Shown here: in pieces, positions 28,747 to 37,218 of the stretch
Layout of the letters: each line of letters begins with the position of its first letter
Position numbering within the stretch: position 1 is the first letter of the stretch
Origin: a virus
Virus record (IMG/VR): IMGVR_UViG_3300001450_000028
Span: 1 to 64,000 of that record
Length of the DNA stretch: 64,000 bases
Strand: one strand, 5' to 3'
Notes under the pieces: generated by a model
Database searches by the model: none
Told to the model about the DNA's origin: nothing
What the model saw: only the letters and a program-made list of their open reading frames with translations
Translations under genes and position numbers: made by a program

Positions 28747-30776
28747 TGCCAACCGAAGATATGCAAAACTCAGCAATCTCAATAGAAAATATACAGTACG
28801 AAGCGCAAGAGTTGTCAGGTATTGAAGATACGACACCTGAACCTGAAAGCAGTCTCTCTTATGATGATGTTCAAAGAGTAATAGATAGTTATCCTTCTGT
28901 ACCCGCACTTCGAATTAATGTACCTGAAGCACAAAACGCAAAAGCATCATTTAAATATAACTTTTTTCTACCTGACGAAAGAGAAGTTATAAATAACGCA
29001 GGTGAAGTTATTAATGTATCTGTTTCAAGAAGCGATGAAATATTTTTTCAAATGTCTAATGATAGGATGCCAAGATATGTTGAATTGAGTTTTAAGCCAC
29101 CAAAAAAATACTCAAGAATAAAAGAAATTAGAAATTCAAGGCTAGTGTCATCAAATTTAGATAAAATTCTTGTAGAAGGAGGGTCAAATAGTAGTGACTA
29201 TACAAGCTTTGAACTACTAGATACAGGCGCAGAAAAACATCTTTATGACATAATGAACAGTTCTCTATTAATAACAGATGTTGGTGAGGAAAAAGATTCT
29301 CCTCAAGATGGATATAATAAACTTTTAGAAGCACAGTCAGATGGGTCTTTGACAGGTGAAGAGAAAAAACTTATTGCATCTGCGCTAAAAGGAATCCAGT
29401 CAAAAGGATATGCTGTTGCGAGATCAGATATAAGCCCAGAAGCTGCAGAAACTGCAGATGACCTTACTTCTCGCCAGAATTTTTCAATGCAAATGCATAA
29501 TCTAGTCTTTGATCAAGTAATTAAAAGCGGCCTCCGTATACCTGACTCTATATTTCAAGATGAATACGGATTTATAAGTACAAAATCTTCAAAAATCTCT
29601 GCAGATGCAAAAGTAAAAAATTCTTCAAATTCAATGGCAGAAAAACTTTATACAACACACATCAAACCCGTAGAAGTAAAGCCAATTCATCAACAAGGAA
29701 AATCAGAAAAATTTCAAACATTAAAATCTGCAACACTTCCTAGTTATGGATCATACCCAAAAATAAGTCATGCAGGGTATATTATTAAAAAGCTTGAGAT
29801 TTTATCTAACGACTCTTACGAAGACAGAGGATACTTGTTATCTGACAATCCTGACGGGCTGTACATTATAGATAAAAACGTAAGATATGGAGGCGTATAT
29901 ACATATGAGATTAGATCAATTTATCAAGTAGAACTAATCGCAGAAAGTAGAGTTGAATCTGATGCTTCACTAGACTCAGTTTCAGTTGCAAAAGTATTAA
30001 TAGCATCTGAGGGTTCAATGGCGTCAGTAAACTGTGTTGAAAAAGTTCCACCCCCGCCCCCTACAAATCTTAATATATCTTTTGACTACAAGACTAGAAA
30101 ACCTTTTGTTACTTGGCAGTTTCCTGTAAATCCGCAACGTGACATAAAAAGATTTCAAATATTTAAAAGACACAGTACTTCTGAGCCTTTTACTATGATA
30201 AGAGAGTATGATTTTGATAACTCTACCATTAGATCTTCTGTAAATGAAATTGCTCAAGAGCAAAATTTAACAAGTTTTAACTCTCCAAGAATAACATTTA
30301 CAGACAATACATGGAAAAATGGTCAAAAGCCAATATACGCAGTTTCATGTGTAGACGCTCACGGTCTTTCTTCAAATTTTAGCGCACAAATGAAATTTGA
30401 GTACATAAAAAGACTAAACAAGGTAAAAAATACACTGATTAGTTACCCAAATGCACCAAAACCCTATCCTAACATTCTGCTTAATAGAGACTCATTTCAG
30501 GACGCGATAAAAGTAAGCGGCTACGAACGAATGAGAATATATTTAGACCCGGAGTATTACAAAGTATCAAAAAATGTTCAAAACTCTGCAGCAGCTATTG
30601 AACAAGACTTAAATTTTATTAGCATTGATTCAAATAAGGATACATACAAGATACATATTTTAAACTTAGATTTGCAAAAAGATAAGATTTTAAATATAAG
30701 GGTTGGTGACTTTAGTGGATCACCGCTTGAAACAGTTGGAAAAACAACATATTCTTTTGATTCTATTGACTTATAG
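28746..30776 (+). CDS. Tail protein with a fibronectin type III domain
   Basis: A 676-residue protein. Residues about 435-545 form a fibronectin III domain: a proline-rich entry (VPPPPPTNLNISFDY), then KPFVTWQFPVNPQRDIKRFQ, and IYAVSCVDAHGLSS near the end. The conserved Trp, Tyr/Phe and terminal GLSS pattern are all present. FnIII domains occur widely on phage tails and are thought to hold weakly to cell-surface glycans or act as spacers. The N-terminal 400 residues are structural and unrecognised. It overlaps the preceding stop by one base. Confidence 0.65.
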   Translation: MPTEDMQNSAISIENIQYEAQELSGIEDTTPEPESSLSYDDVQRVIDSYPSVPALRINVPEAQNAKASFKYNFFLPDEREVINNAGEVINVSVSRSDEIFFQMSNDRMPRYVELSFKPPKKYSRIKEIRNSRLVSSNLDKILVEGGSNSSDYTSFELLDTGAEKHLYDIMNSSLLITDVGEEKDSPQDGYNKLLEAQSDGSLTGEEKKLIASALKGIQSKGYAVARSDISPEAAETADDLTSRQNFSMQMHNLVFDQVIKSGLRIPDSIFQDEYGFISTKSSKISADAKVKNSSNSMAEKLYTTHIKPVEVKPIHQQGKSEKFQTLKSATLPSYGSYPKISHAGYIIKKLEILSNDSYEDRGYLLSDNPDGLYIIDKNVRYGGVYTYEIRSIYQVELIAESRVESDASLDSVSVAKVLIASEGSMASVNCVEKVPPPPPTNLNISFDYKTRKPFVTWQFPVNPQRDIKRFQIFKRHSTSEPFTMIREYDFDNSTIRSSVNEIAQEQNLTSFNSPRITFTDNTWKNGQKPIYAVSCVDAHGLSSNFSAQMKFEYIKRLNKVKNTLISYPNAPKPYPNILLNRDSFQDAIKVSGYERMRIYLDPEYYKVSKNVQNSAAAIEQDLNFISIDSNKDTYKIHILNLDLQKDKILNIRVGDFSGSPLETVGKTTYSFDSIDL

Positions 30777-30799
30777 AATTACAATATTTTTTTTTAGTG

Positions 30800-30810
30800 T
30801 ATATTTAGAT
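30800..30810 (+). promoter_or_regulatory. Candidate late promoter box
   Basis: The box TATATTTA followed by GAT lies 25 bases before the ATG at 30825, in a 48-base non-coding gap. The same 11-mer stands before the gene at 50783. The position and AT-rich single-box form resemble T4-type late promoters (TATAAATA), which need only a -10-like element. The same 8-mer also occurs by chance inside genes, so support is moderate. Confidence 0.4.
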
Positions 30811-30824
30811 ACAAGGAGACTAGA

Positions 30825-31523
30825 ATGGGATTTTTAGATCACAGCACAAACAACATTATTGTTGATGCCGTTTTAACAGACTTAGGCAGACAATCACTTG
30901 CAAAGAACGATGGTTCATTTCAAATTTTTCAATTTGCGCTAGGTGACGACGAAGTAGATTATGGCGTCATCCAGCAGTTTGGCAGAACAGTAGGTAGAGA
31001 AAAAATAGAAAAAAATACTCCAGTCTTAGAAGCGTTTACAGCAGGAAGCTTGGGGCTTAAGCATAAGCTTTTAAGCATATCAAATGAATTTTTAACTCAC
31101 TTACCTGTTTTGGATATGACACTTTCAGGAACTGATCTCACAAACTCAGTTGTTTCATTTACAAGAACATCAACTACGTCTAACACTGTTAACGCGGCAA
31201 TTAGTTCTAAAACAGGCACAGGAATCGATCCTGACATTCTAGATGGAGAATTTAGAGTAGAAGTTAATAATTTATTTTTTACAATTTCAGGTGAACAACC
31301 TGATGTTGTATACACAGACAATGTTGCGGTCTATAGAATACCTGCAGATTTTAATACACAGGGCGATGAAGTTTCAGCTTCTATTACACTAAACTTAAAG
31401 AGTTTTTCTGATACAACTTTTTCAACTTATAGCGTGTCAGGCGGATCATATATTCGTGCTTTTGTTAAGGTAACAGGTATTAACTCAGGTCTTACAAAAA
31501 ATATAGAACTTCAGATATCATAA
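30825..31523 (+). CDS. Tail structural protein with shared 'LDxxTxxID' N-terminal domain, short form
   Basis: A 232-residue protein. Its first 45 residues match the opening of the 351-residue protein at 20566: LDHSTNNIIVDAVLTDLGRQ, a short LA segment, then FALGDDEVDYG. The remainder is a beta-rich domain of Ser/Thr/Val strands ending in YIRAFVKVTGINSGLTKNIE, which looks like an Ig-like fold. It begins a new group after a 48-base gap with a candidate late promoter and a CAAGGAG site. It is probably an attachment protein of the baseplate or tail fibre. No enzyme motif is seen. Confidence 0.55.
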   Translation: MGFLDHSTNNIIVDAVLTDLGRQSLAKNDGSFQIFQFALGDDEVDYGVIQQFGRTVGREKIEKNTPVLEAFTAGSLGLKHKLLSISNEFLTHLPVLDMTLSGTDLTNSVVSFTRTSTTSNTVNAAISSKTGTGIDPDILDGEFRVEVNNLFFTISGEQPDVVYTDNVAVYRIPADFNTQGDEVSASITLNLKSFSDTTFSTYSVSGGSYIRAFVKVTGINSGLTKNIELQIS

Positions 31524-31535
31524 TAAGAGGAAAAA

Positions 31536-32732
31536 ATGGCAACTTTTAAAACAATATCAAGCGCTGATATTAAAACAACAAAAACAGTACTGAATCAATT
31601 AATTGACTTCGTTGAAGAAGATATTTCCGGATCAGCATCAAGAAAGTCGTATCAAGTATTTGTAACATCGTCAGGTGGTAACGCAATTACTTCTTCTCTT
31701 TTTCAGACAGTTTTTGATCAAAACTTCTCCTTGCAAACAGCAAACGAACTTTTTGATGTAACATATGGAGTATTTTCAGGTTCAGCATCAGTTAGTAGTG
31801 CTTCAACAGGTATTGATACAAACGGTAAAATTTTGTTTACATCTCAGTCAGTCATGATGAGAGAAAAAATTAATATTTACAGGCAGTTTGCACAAACATT
31901 ATTAGGTAATGCTGATAATAGATTTAGAGCACCTTTTTCAAGTACAAGCACTTCTGACAATATTGACAATGCATTGTTTTTGTGCTTTAAGAGGCTTTTT
32001 GTTAGAGACGGAATTAAAAGAGAAACTTTCGCAATGAGATTTTTTCAGTCTTCTTCAAACCCAGCACCTCACTTTCCAGTAAACTTTGATAACATATACG
32101 GTCAGACTGCAGCACACCCTTCTTCTGGTTCTGTTATTTTTACAGATGTTGGTGCTGCGTCAAGCATAGAAAGATCACAGTTTGGAGGCGACGTAGGCAA
32201 CATTGTACTCTCTTCTGATACTACACAAACAGTAGGGCTGATGTTTTACCAAAAAGGTATTGCAATACTAGATCTTGAAAGAGCTCTAAACAAAAATCAA
32301 ATAATGAGCGGCACGATAGCATCAGTAGGGGCAGCAGCAACAACAGCCCACAGCGCATCTTTTATTCCACATTTTGTAAATTCTGCGTCAATGGATGATA
32401 TCATAAGGCATGTCGCAACTGAGCGTTTTGGAACAGGTAGTAACACATTTTTAACTTTCCAAAACAATACAAAGATCAATTCGACGCTTATCTTTTGCAG
32501 AGCAACAGCAGATGAGTTTAATTACTCTTCAAATCCAACATATACAGACTCAGAAGGCAGAATCCTTGTTATAGATGAATCACAGCAAGGTGAAGAAAAG
32601 TCTTTTTCTTTTGTTTCAACAGTTGGTCTTTACGATGCGAACGAAGAACTTCTAGCAACTGCTAAACTATCAAGACCTGTTGAAAAGAACGATGAAAAAG
32701 ATTTGACATTCAGGGTCAGATTAGACTTTTAG
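31536..32732 (+). CDS. Tail/baseplate structural protein with shared C-terminal module
   Basis: A 398-residue virion protein. Its C terminus reads VSTVGLYDANEELLATAKLS, followed by RPVEKNDEKDLTFRVRLDF. The next gene ends in a matching module (STVNIHDDNFNVIMQANFAQ ... FVIRLKQDF), so the two proteins probably share an assembly or docking domain. The body contains mixed helices and strands (IYRQFAQTLLGNADNRFRAPF; LDLERALNKNQIM). A clear AGAGG site precedes the ATG. The family name is not certain; a wedge or tail-fibre attachment role is the best guess. Confidence 0.55.
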   Translation: MATFKTISSADIKTTKTVLNQLIDFVEEDISGSASRKSYQVFVTSSGGNAITSSLFQTVFDQNFSLQTANELFDVTYGVFSGSASVSSASTGIDTNGKILFTSQSVMMREKINIYRQFAQTLLGNADNRFRAPFSSTSTSDNIDNALFLCFKRLFVRDGIKRETFAMRFFQSSSNPAPHFPVNFDNIYGQTAAHPSSGSVIFTDVGAASSIERSQFGGDVGNIVLSSDTTQTVGLMFYQKGIAILDLERALNKNQIMSGTIASVGAAATTAHSASFIPHFVNSASMDDIIRHVATERFGTGSNTFLTFQNNTKINSTLIFCRATADEFNYSSNPTYTDSEGRILVIDESQQGEEKSFSFVSTVGLYDANEELLATAKLSRPVEKNDEKDLTFRVRLDF

Positions 32733-32744
32733 AATGGAGAATCA

Positions 32745-35126
32745 ATGTCTTTTGTCAAGCTTGACAATAGAAACCTTGAACACGTTTCAATACTATTAAG
32801 ACCTAATGTTCACTTTGTTTCTTCTTCTGTTGGGCAAGGTGTAACAGGCTCACAGTTTGTAAGCCCAGTCAGATCACCTGCAATTAAACAGGTAATAGAT
32901 CTTAAGACTGCAGCAGATAATTTAGTCGAAGATATTCTCGATGGTGATTCCAATGTAAGCAATTACAATGTTGATAATTATGCTAGAGCAATAAGTTTAA
33001 AAAATGCAATTGATGCTGATGTTGGAGGATCAACAGACGTAGCAGCATACTTAAAAACATACTTAGGGTTGATAGATGAAGCACCAAAAGACGTTAGATA
33101 CACAAAAAAGATTGATGCTTTTAGATTTGATCCACCTTTTAAGTTTACAAAAAACACAACAGAAAAAAATGTTATTAGAAATGTTCTAATGCCTTACCAC
33201 CGCCACAAGTATGAAAATTGTGGATTTTGGTATACAAATTACAATACGTTAAACTTTTTTGATAATAGTAAAATTCCTTCTGCCTCTGTCTTAGCATACC
33301 CAAGCGTTAATGAAAGATATCATTTGCCTGATAGCTTTTCTGTTAACTTTTGGATAAATCCAAGATACTCAGATTCAAAAAAAGATTATAGAGCAGGCAC
33401 AATATTGCACATTTCATCGTCAATATGTATTTCTCTAGTATCGGGCTCATCTGTAGATGAGTATGGTGCAGAAAACACTTTTAAATTATTGCTTCAGCTC
33501 AGTCAAAGCGCTGACATTGCTCCTTCAACTATAGACTTAAGTTCTCCTGCTGGTGCATACCCAAGAGACCTAATTTTCACATCATCTCAGTTTTTGCAAA
33601 AGAACAACTGGCATAACGTTCTTGTTGCCTGGTCAAATTCTACAAACAACTCAACAGGTTCTATTTTTATAGGATCTGAAGAAACAAACTTTAGCGTGCC
33701 TTCATCTTCAATATCAGCAAATAAAAATTTGAGTCCAAGTTGTTTACTTTTAGGAAATTATCTTGATGCAAAATATGCTGGAAACGAGTCTTGGGGAAGC
33801 ATGGTAAATCAAGGTGCAACAGCGTCAGGTGTTTCTAGAAAAGATAATGTTGAAGGGTACAAATCAGAAAACGTTACAACAACAACAGACAATTTTACAG
33901 GGTCACAGCTTTCACACCCTCTAAACGCAGAAATACATGATGTAAGAATATACAATAAGTTTATAAACAAAAACTTATTAAAATATAAGACAATATCTGA
34001 TACTAGCCCTTCATCGACTGATGATTTAGTATTTTATGTGCCTGCTTACTTTTTTCCTTCATCTTCAAAAAGACAAGTACTTGTCACTCCTTTTCAAACA
34101 ATTGAAGGAACAACAAACGACCCATTTAGCGTACAGTTTTCATTTGGAGTTGGAGGTAAGTCTCTTAATTTAGAAAACTATACTCTAGACTTTGTGACGA
34201 TGGAACAGCCTAGACATTACGGATTGTTTCCACAAACAATCAACACGACAATACAAAATATCACAGCTGACAATTACATCTATGATACCGGTTCTAATAT
34301 TAAAAGAAACTTAACGGTTTTACCTAATGATAATGGGCTTCATAAACCAGTATACAGATTGTTAGAAAAGTCTTTAATGTCCAGTAGCGCAATGTTTAAA
34401 AAATCAGGCCGGTCATCTGATTATTCTATAATAAGTTTAGAAAATTTAATTCCAACGTCTTCTCTTTTTCCTGGTTTGGTTTTCGCCACAGGTTCTATTT
34501 TTGATCAAATAGTAGGATCCGCACCTGATAATCCAGGTGTAGCTCCAGGGTCAGTTTTGACAATTGCGCAGAGAACTAGAGACGTAAGTTCTAATGAGAT
34601 AACTGTGCTAGATATATCTAACCTGTACTATGGTTCAAAAATTCACCCTAAAAGCTTTCACCTATATGAAGAAAACTTAACAGGTTCTGGTGGTGATATA
34701 TCTGTAAATATAAAAGACAACGGGAGGGGAGGATTATATCGTGCAGATTGTTTAACAAAACAAGCTGATTGGAACAACATCGGTACAATTCTATATGAAG
34801 AAGGTGCTGCCGTAATCAAGACACCAAATTTATTTTATTACGGAAAAGATAAGGTTGATATGAAACTGAGAGGCGAGCAACAACTGCATAGTTTGGTAAT
34901 GAACATACCTGCTTTTACTGGGTTTTTTATGTCTTCTTCAAACAGAACTTATGAAAAATACCCACCCTCAGCATCACCTGATAATGAAAATTTGAGCACA
35001 GTCCATATTTCAACTGTCAATATTCATGATGACAACTTTAATGTAATTATGCAAGCAAATTTTGCACAACCAATTAACAAAACAGAAGAAGATGAGTTTG
35101 TAATTAGACTAAAGCAGGACTTCTAA
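32745..35126 (+). CDS. LamG-domain tail protein with shared C-terminal module
   Basis: A 793-residue protein. Residues about 195-405 form a LamG-type jelly roll: DSFSVNFWINPRY, NNWHNVLVAWSNS, GSIFIGSEETNF and EIHDVRIYNKFINKNLLKY. This is the third LamG-bearing protein in the operon. The last 40 residues repeat the C-terminal module of the preceding gene. It is the last member of the tail operon before the DNA-metabolism genes; its stop overlaps the next ATG by one base. Glycan binding is likely for the family but not shown here. Confidence 0.65.
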   Translation: MSFVKLDNRNLEHVSILLRPNVHFVSSSVGQGVTGSQFVSPVRSPAIKQVIDLKTAADNLVEDILDGDSNVSNYNVDNYARAISLKNAIDADVGGSTDVAAYLKTYLGLIDEAPKDVRYTKKIDAFRFDPPFKFTKNTTEKNVIRNVLMPYHRHKYENCGFWYTNYNTLNFFDNSKIPSASVLAYPSVNERYHLPDSFSVNFWINPRYSDSKKDYRAGTILHISSSICISLVSGSSVDEYGAENTFKLLLQLSQSADIAPSTIDLSSPAGAYPRDLIFTSSQFLQKNNWHNVLVAWSNSTNNSTGSIFIGSEETNFSVPSSSISANKNLSPSCLLLGNYLDAKYAGNESWGSMVNQGATASGVSRKDNVEGYKSENVTTTTDNFTGSQLSHPLNAEIHDVRIYNKFINKNLLKYKTISDTSPSSTDDLVFYVPAYFFPSSSKRQVLVTPFQTIEGTTNDPFSVQFSFGVGGKSLNLENYTLDFVTMEQPRHYGLFPQTINTTIQNITADNYIYDTGSNIKRNLTVLPNDNGLHKPVYRLLEKSLMSSSAMFKKSGRSSDYSIISLENLIPTSSLFPGLVFATGSIFDQIVGSAPDNPGVAPGSVLTIAQRTRDVSSNEITVLDISNLYYGSKIHPKSFHLYEENLTGSGGDISVNIKDNGRGGLYRADCLTKQADWNNIGTILYEEGAAVIKTPNLFYYGKDKVDMKLRGEQQLHSLVMNIPAFTGFFMSSSNRTYEKYPPSASPDNENLSTVHISTVNIHDDNFNVIMQANFAQPINKTEEDEFVIRLKQDF

Positions 35127-35689
35127 TGATACTTGGTGCAGATATATCTACAAGCTGTACAGGCTTTTGTATCGTCAATGACGAAGGAACACCTGTTCAC
35201 TTTTCATACGTTGAGTTATCTAAAGAAAAAAACTTTTTTGAAAAAGCAAAAAAAGTTAAACTTCACATTTTAGAACTAATGATAAAATATCAAATAGATG
35301 ACATAGCTGTAGAAGATTACCTGACAAGCTTTGCAAAAGGAAGATCTTCGGCAAAAACACTTTTTAAATTGGCAAAGTTTAACGGAATTATTCAGTGGAT
35401 TTGCTACAGCGATCTAGGAATGAAAGCGACGCCTATAAACGTTAATGATGCCCGAAAGACAAGTAGTATTATAGTCTTATCTAAAAAGAAAACAATAGAA
35501 ACAACTAAAGAGCAAGTTTTGCGTCAAGTCAAAGATCAAATTGGAGATCTTTTTTGCTTTCCTACAAAGATACTCAAGTCAGGCCCAAGAAAAGGGCTAG
35601 AAGTAACTGACAAGGTATCATATGATATGGCAGACGCCTATGTAATTGCAAAAGCAAATTGGCTTGAAAAAAGAGAAAAAGCTTTATAA
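35126..35689 (+). CDS. RuvC-like Holliday junction resolvase
   Basis: A 187-residue RNase H-fold endonuclease of the RuvC type. The acidic active-site residues fall in the expected order and spacing: Asp6 (GADIS), Glu63 (AVEDY), and Asp167 with Asp170 (YDMADAY), matching the D-E-D-x-x-D set of RuvC. The length is close to RuvC (about 170). It would cut branched DNA in the cytoplasm, clearing recombination intermediates before packaging, as T4 gp49 does with a different fold. It is coupled to the last tail gene by a one-base overlap and is followed by primase. Confidence 0.8.
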   Translation: MILGADISTSCTGFCIVNDEGTPVHFSYVELSKEKNFFEKAKKVKLHILELMIKYQIDDIAVEDYLTSFAKGRSSAKTLFKLAKFNGIIQWICYSDLGMKATPINVNDARKTSSIIVLSKKKTIETTKEQVLRQVKDQIGDLFCFPTKILKSGPRKGLEVTDKVSYDMADAYVIAKANWLEKREKAL

Positions 35690-35690
35690 T
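35664..35690 (+). promoter_or_regulatory. Candidate promoter giving a leaderless primase transcript
   Basis: TTGAAA (35664-35669) and TATAAT (35685-35690) are separated by 15 bases, at the very end of the resolvase gene. The primase ATG is at 35699, only 9 bases after the -10 box, and it has no Shine-Dalgarno site. If used, transcription would start almost at the ATG. The spacer is shorter than the 17-base optimum, so this is tentative. Confidence 0.3.
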
Positions 35691-35698
35691 ATCTCAAT

Positions 35699-36661
35699 AT
35701 GAGTATTGTAACTTTAAAACAAAAAAGAGAGCTTATTAGTTCTGTTTTTGGCAAAGGTGTTGTCGCAAGTAACGGTAGTGACATTGCTGTCTACTGCCCG
35801 GTTTGTGAAAAGTCTTCCAAGACAAAAAAGAAAAGAAAACTTTCTATCTCTATTGAAACGGGCGTGTATCACTGTTGGGTCTGTGAGACAAAAGGCAAAT
35901 TAATTACACGGTTTGTGCAAATTAATTTCCCGAATAGCAAACAGTTGCCTAAGTTTAGAGAATACTTTGGTAGTTTAAAAGAAGAAAGGATTGAAGAATT
36001 AAAAGTAGTTCTTAAACTACCTGAAGATTTTAAACTTTTAACTCTTTCTAGTTCAAGAAAATCAAAATTTCTAAAAAAGTACTTATCTACGCGAGGTATG
36101 GACTATGAGGATCTATATCGATTTAAAGCCGGTTACAGTTTTGAGCCTGGTTTTGAAAATAGAGTAATTTTTCCATCTTTTGACAGTGATCTAGACTTAA
36201 ATTTTTACTTAACAAGAGTTTGTGAAGAAACAAAATATCAAAAATATAAAAATTGCAAGGCATCAAAAAAAGAAATTATCTTTAATGAGCATGTAATAGA
36301 CTGGAAAAAGCCTGTAATACTCGTAGAAGGTATTTTTGATGCTGTAAAAGCTGGAAATAATTCTGTTCCTATACTTGGTAGCTGGATTGACACAAAATAT
36401 AGTCTATTTAGAAAAATAATCAAAGAAAGATCTGACGTTGTTCTTGCATTAGACCCAGATGCAAAAGAAAAGCAAATTAAAATTTCAAAAAACTTAATTT
36501 CGTATGGGGTCAATGTTAAAAATACTCAAAATTTAAAGAAAGATCTAGGTGACATGACAAAAAAAGAAGCGGAAAATTTAATATTGGATGCTAAACCTTT
36601 TGACAATATGGAAAGAATGAGATATTTAATAAGCGGAATTAAATCGGGTTCCATGTTTTAA
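35699..36661 (+). CDS. DNA primase, zinc-finger plus Toprim type
   Basis: A 320-residue primase. A zinc-binding domain holds four cysteines, Cys33 and Cys36 (YCPVC), then Cys59 and Cys62 (HCWVC), typical of DnaG/T7-type primases that read the template. The Toprim core follows, with catalytic Glu210 in LVEGIFDAVK and the DxD pair Asp252/Asp254 in LALDPDAK. It makes RNA primers for lagging-strand synthesis and would work with a separate helicase; no helicase domain is fused here. It is shorter than bacterial DnaG. No Shine-Dalgarno site is evident before the ATG. Confidence 0.85.
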   Translation: MSIVTLKQKRELISSVFGKGVVASNGSDIAVYCPVCEKSSKTKKKRKLSISIETGVYHCWVCETKGKLITRFVQINFPNSKQLPKFREYFGSLKEERIEELKVVLKLPEDFKLLTLSSSRKSKFLKKYLSTRGMDYEDLYRFKAGYSFEPGFENRVIFPSFDSDLDLNFYLTRVCEETKYQKYKNCKASKKEIIFNEHVIDWKKPVILVEGIFDAVKAGNNSVPILGSWIDTKYSLFRKIIKERSDVVLALDPDAKEKQIKISKNLISYGVNVKNTQNLKKDLGDMTKKEAENLILDAKPFDNMERMRYLISGIKSGSMF

Positions 36662-36670
36662 GGATAAGAA

Positions 36671-37204
36671 ATGAAAAGAGTCGACCTAAGAAGAATGATT
36701 CAGCAAGAAATGTACAGAGTAGAAGAAGACCTGCTTGTAAGACCAGAAGATATTCCTGACGATTTTAAGCGTCAAGTTGTAGTATCAGATGAAGAAGAGT
36801 GCGATTCTTGTATGAAAAACCCAGGCGGCTGCGAAGTTCATAATGCTCCTTACGATTCAGGGCGCGCTGGGCATATGAAAAGCAAAATGAGCTTAACCTG
36901 CAGTTCTTGCGGAGGCCCTCTTGTAATGGAAGGCGGCTGCGGGTGCAGCGGATCTTCTGTAGAATATGAAGATTATGAACCAGAAATGGTTTATTCTTTC
37001 GAAGCACCAGAAAAGCATCACAAGTCAGGCGCGTATATGGCTAAAGCCCAGTTACACAAAATAAAAGAATATGCAGAAAAACTCCAGCACATGATACCCG
37101 ACGGTCATGATCTAGACGATTGGATGAGGAGTCACATTTCTCAAGCTGCAGATGATATATCAGAAGTTTATCACAAATTAGATTACACACATTCTAAGGA
37201 CTAA
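36671..37204 (+). CDS. Cysteine-rich, probable metal-binding protein
   Basis: A 177-residue protein. The N terminus (MKRVDLRRMIQQEM) resembles the short Lys/Leu-rich openings of several other proteins in this window. Around residues 44-98 are about nine cysteines, in CDSC, GGC, TCSSC and GGCGC groups, likely binding zinc or another metal. The C-terminal 70 residues are helical and His-rich (KHHKSGAYMAKAQLHKIKEY). I do not recognise the family. It starts 9 bases after primase with an AAGGA site. If the N-terminal motif is a capsid-targeting sequence, it would be packaged in the head, but this is the weakest match of the set. Confidence 0.5.
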   Translation: MKRVDLRRMIQQEMYRVEEDLLVRPEDIPDDFKRQVVVSDEEECDSCMKNPGGCEVHNAPYDSGRAGHMKSKMSLTCSSCGGPLVMEGGCGCSGSSVEYEDYEPEMVYSFEAPEKHHKSGAYMAKAQLHKIKEYAEKLQHMIPDGHDLDDWMRSHISQAADDISEVYHKLDYTHSKD

Positions 37205-37218
37205 CTTACGAGGAAAAT

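Noticed and set aside
30538-30547. TATATTTAGA inside the 28746 gene, and TATATTTA at 27837 inside the 24514 gene
   Set aside because: They encode ordinary codons within structural genes and are far from any start that needs a promoter except 30825; kept as a warning that the box occurs by chance.
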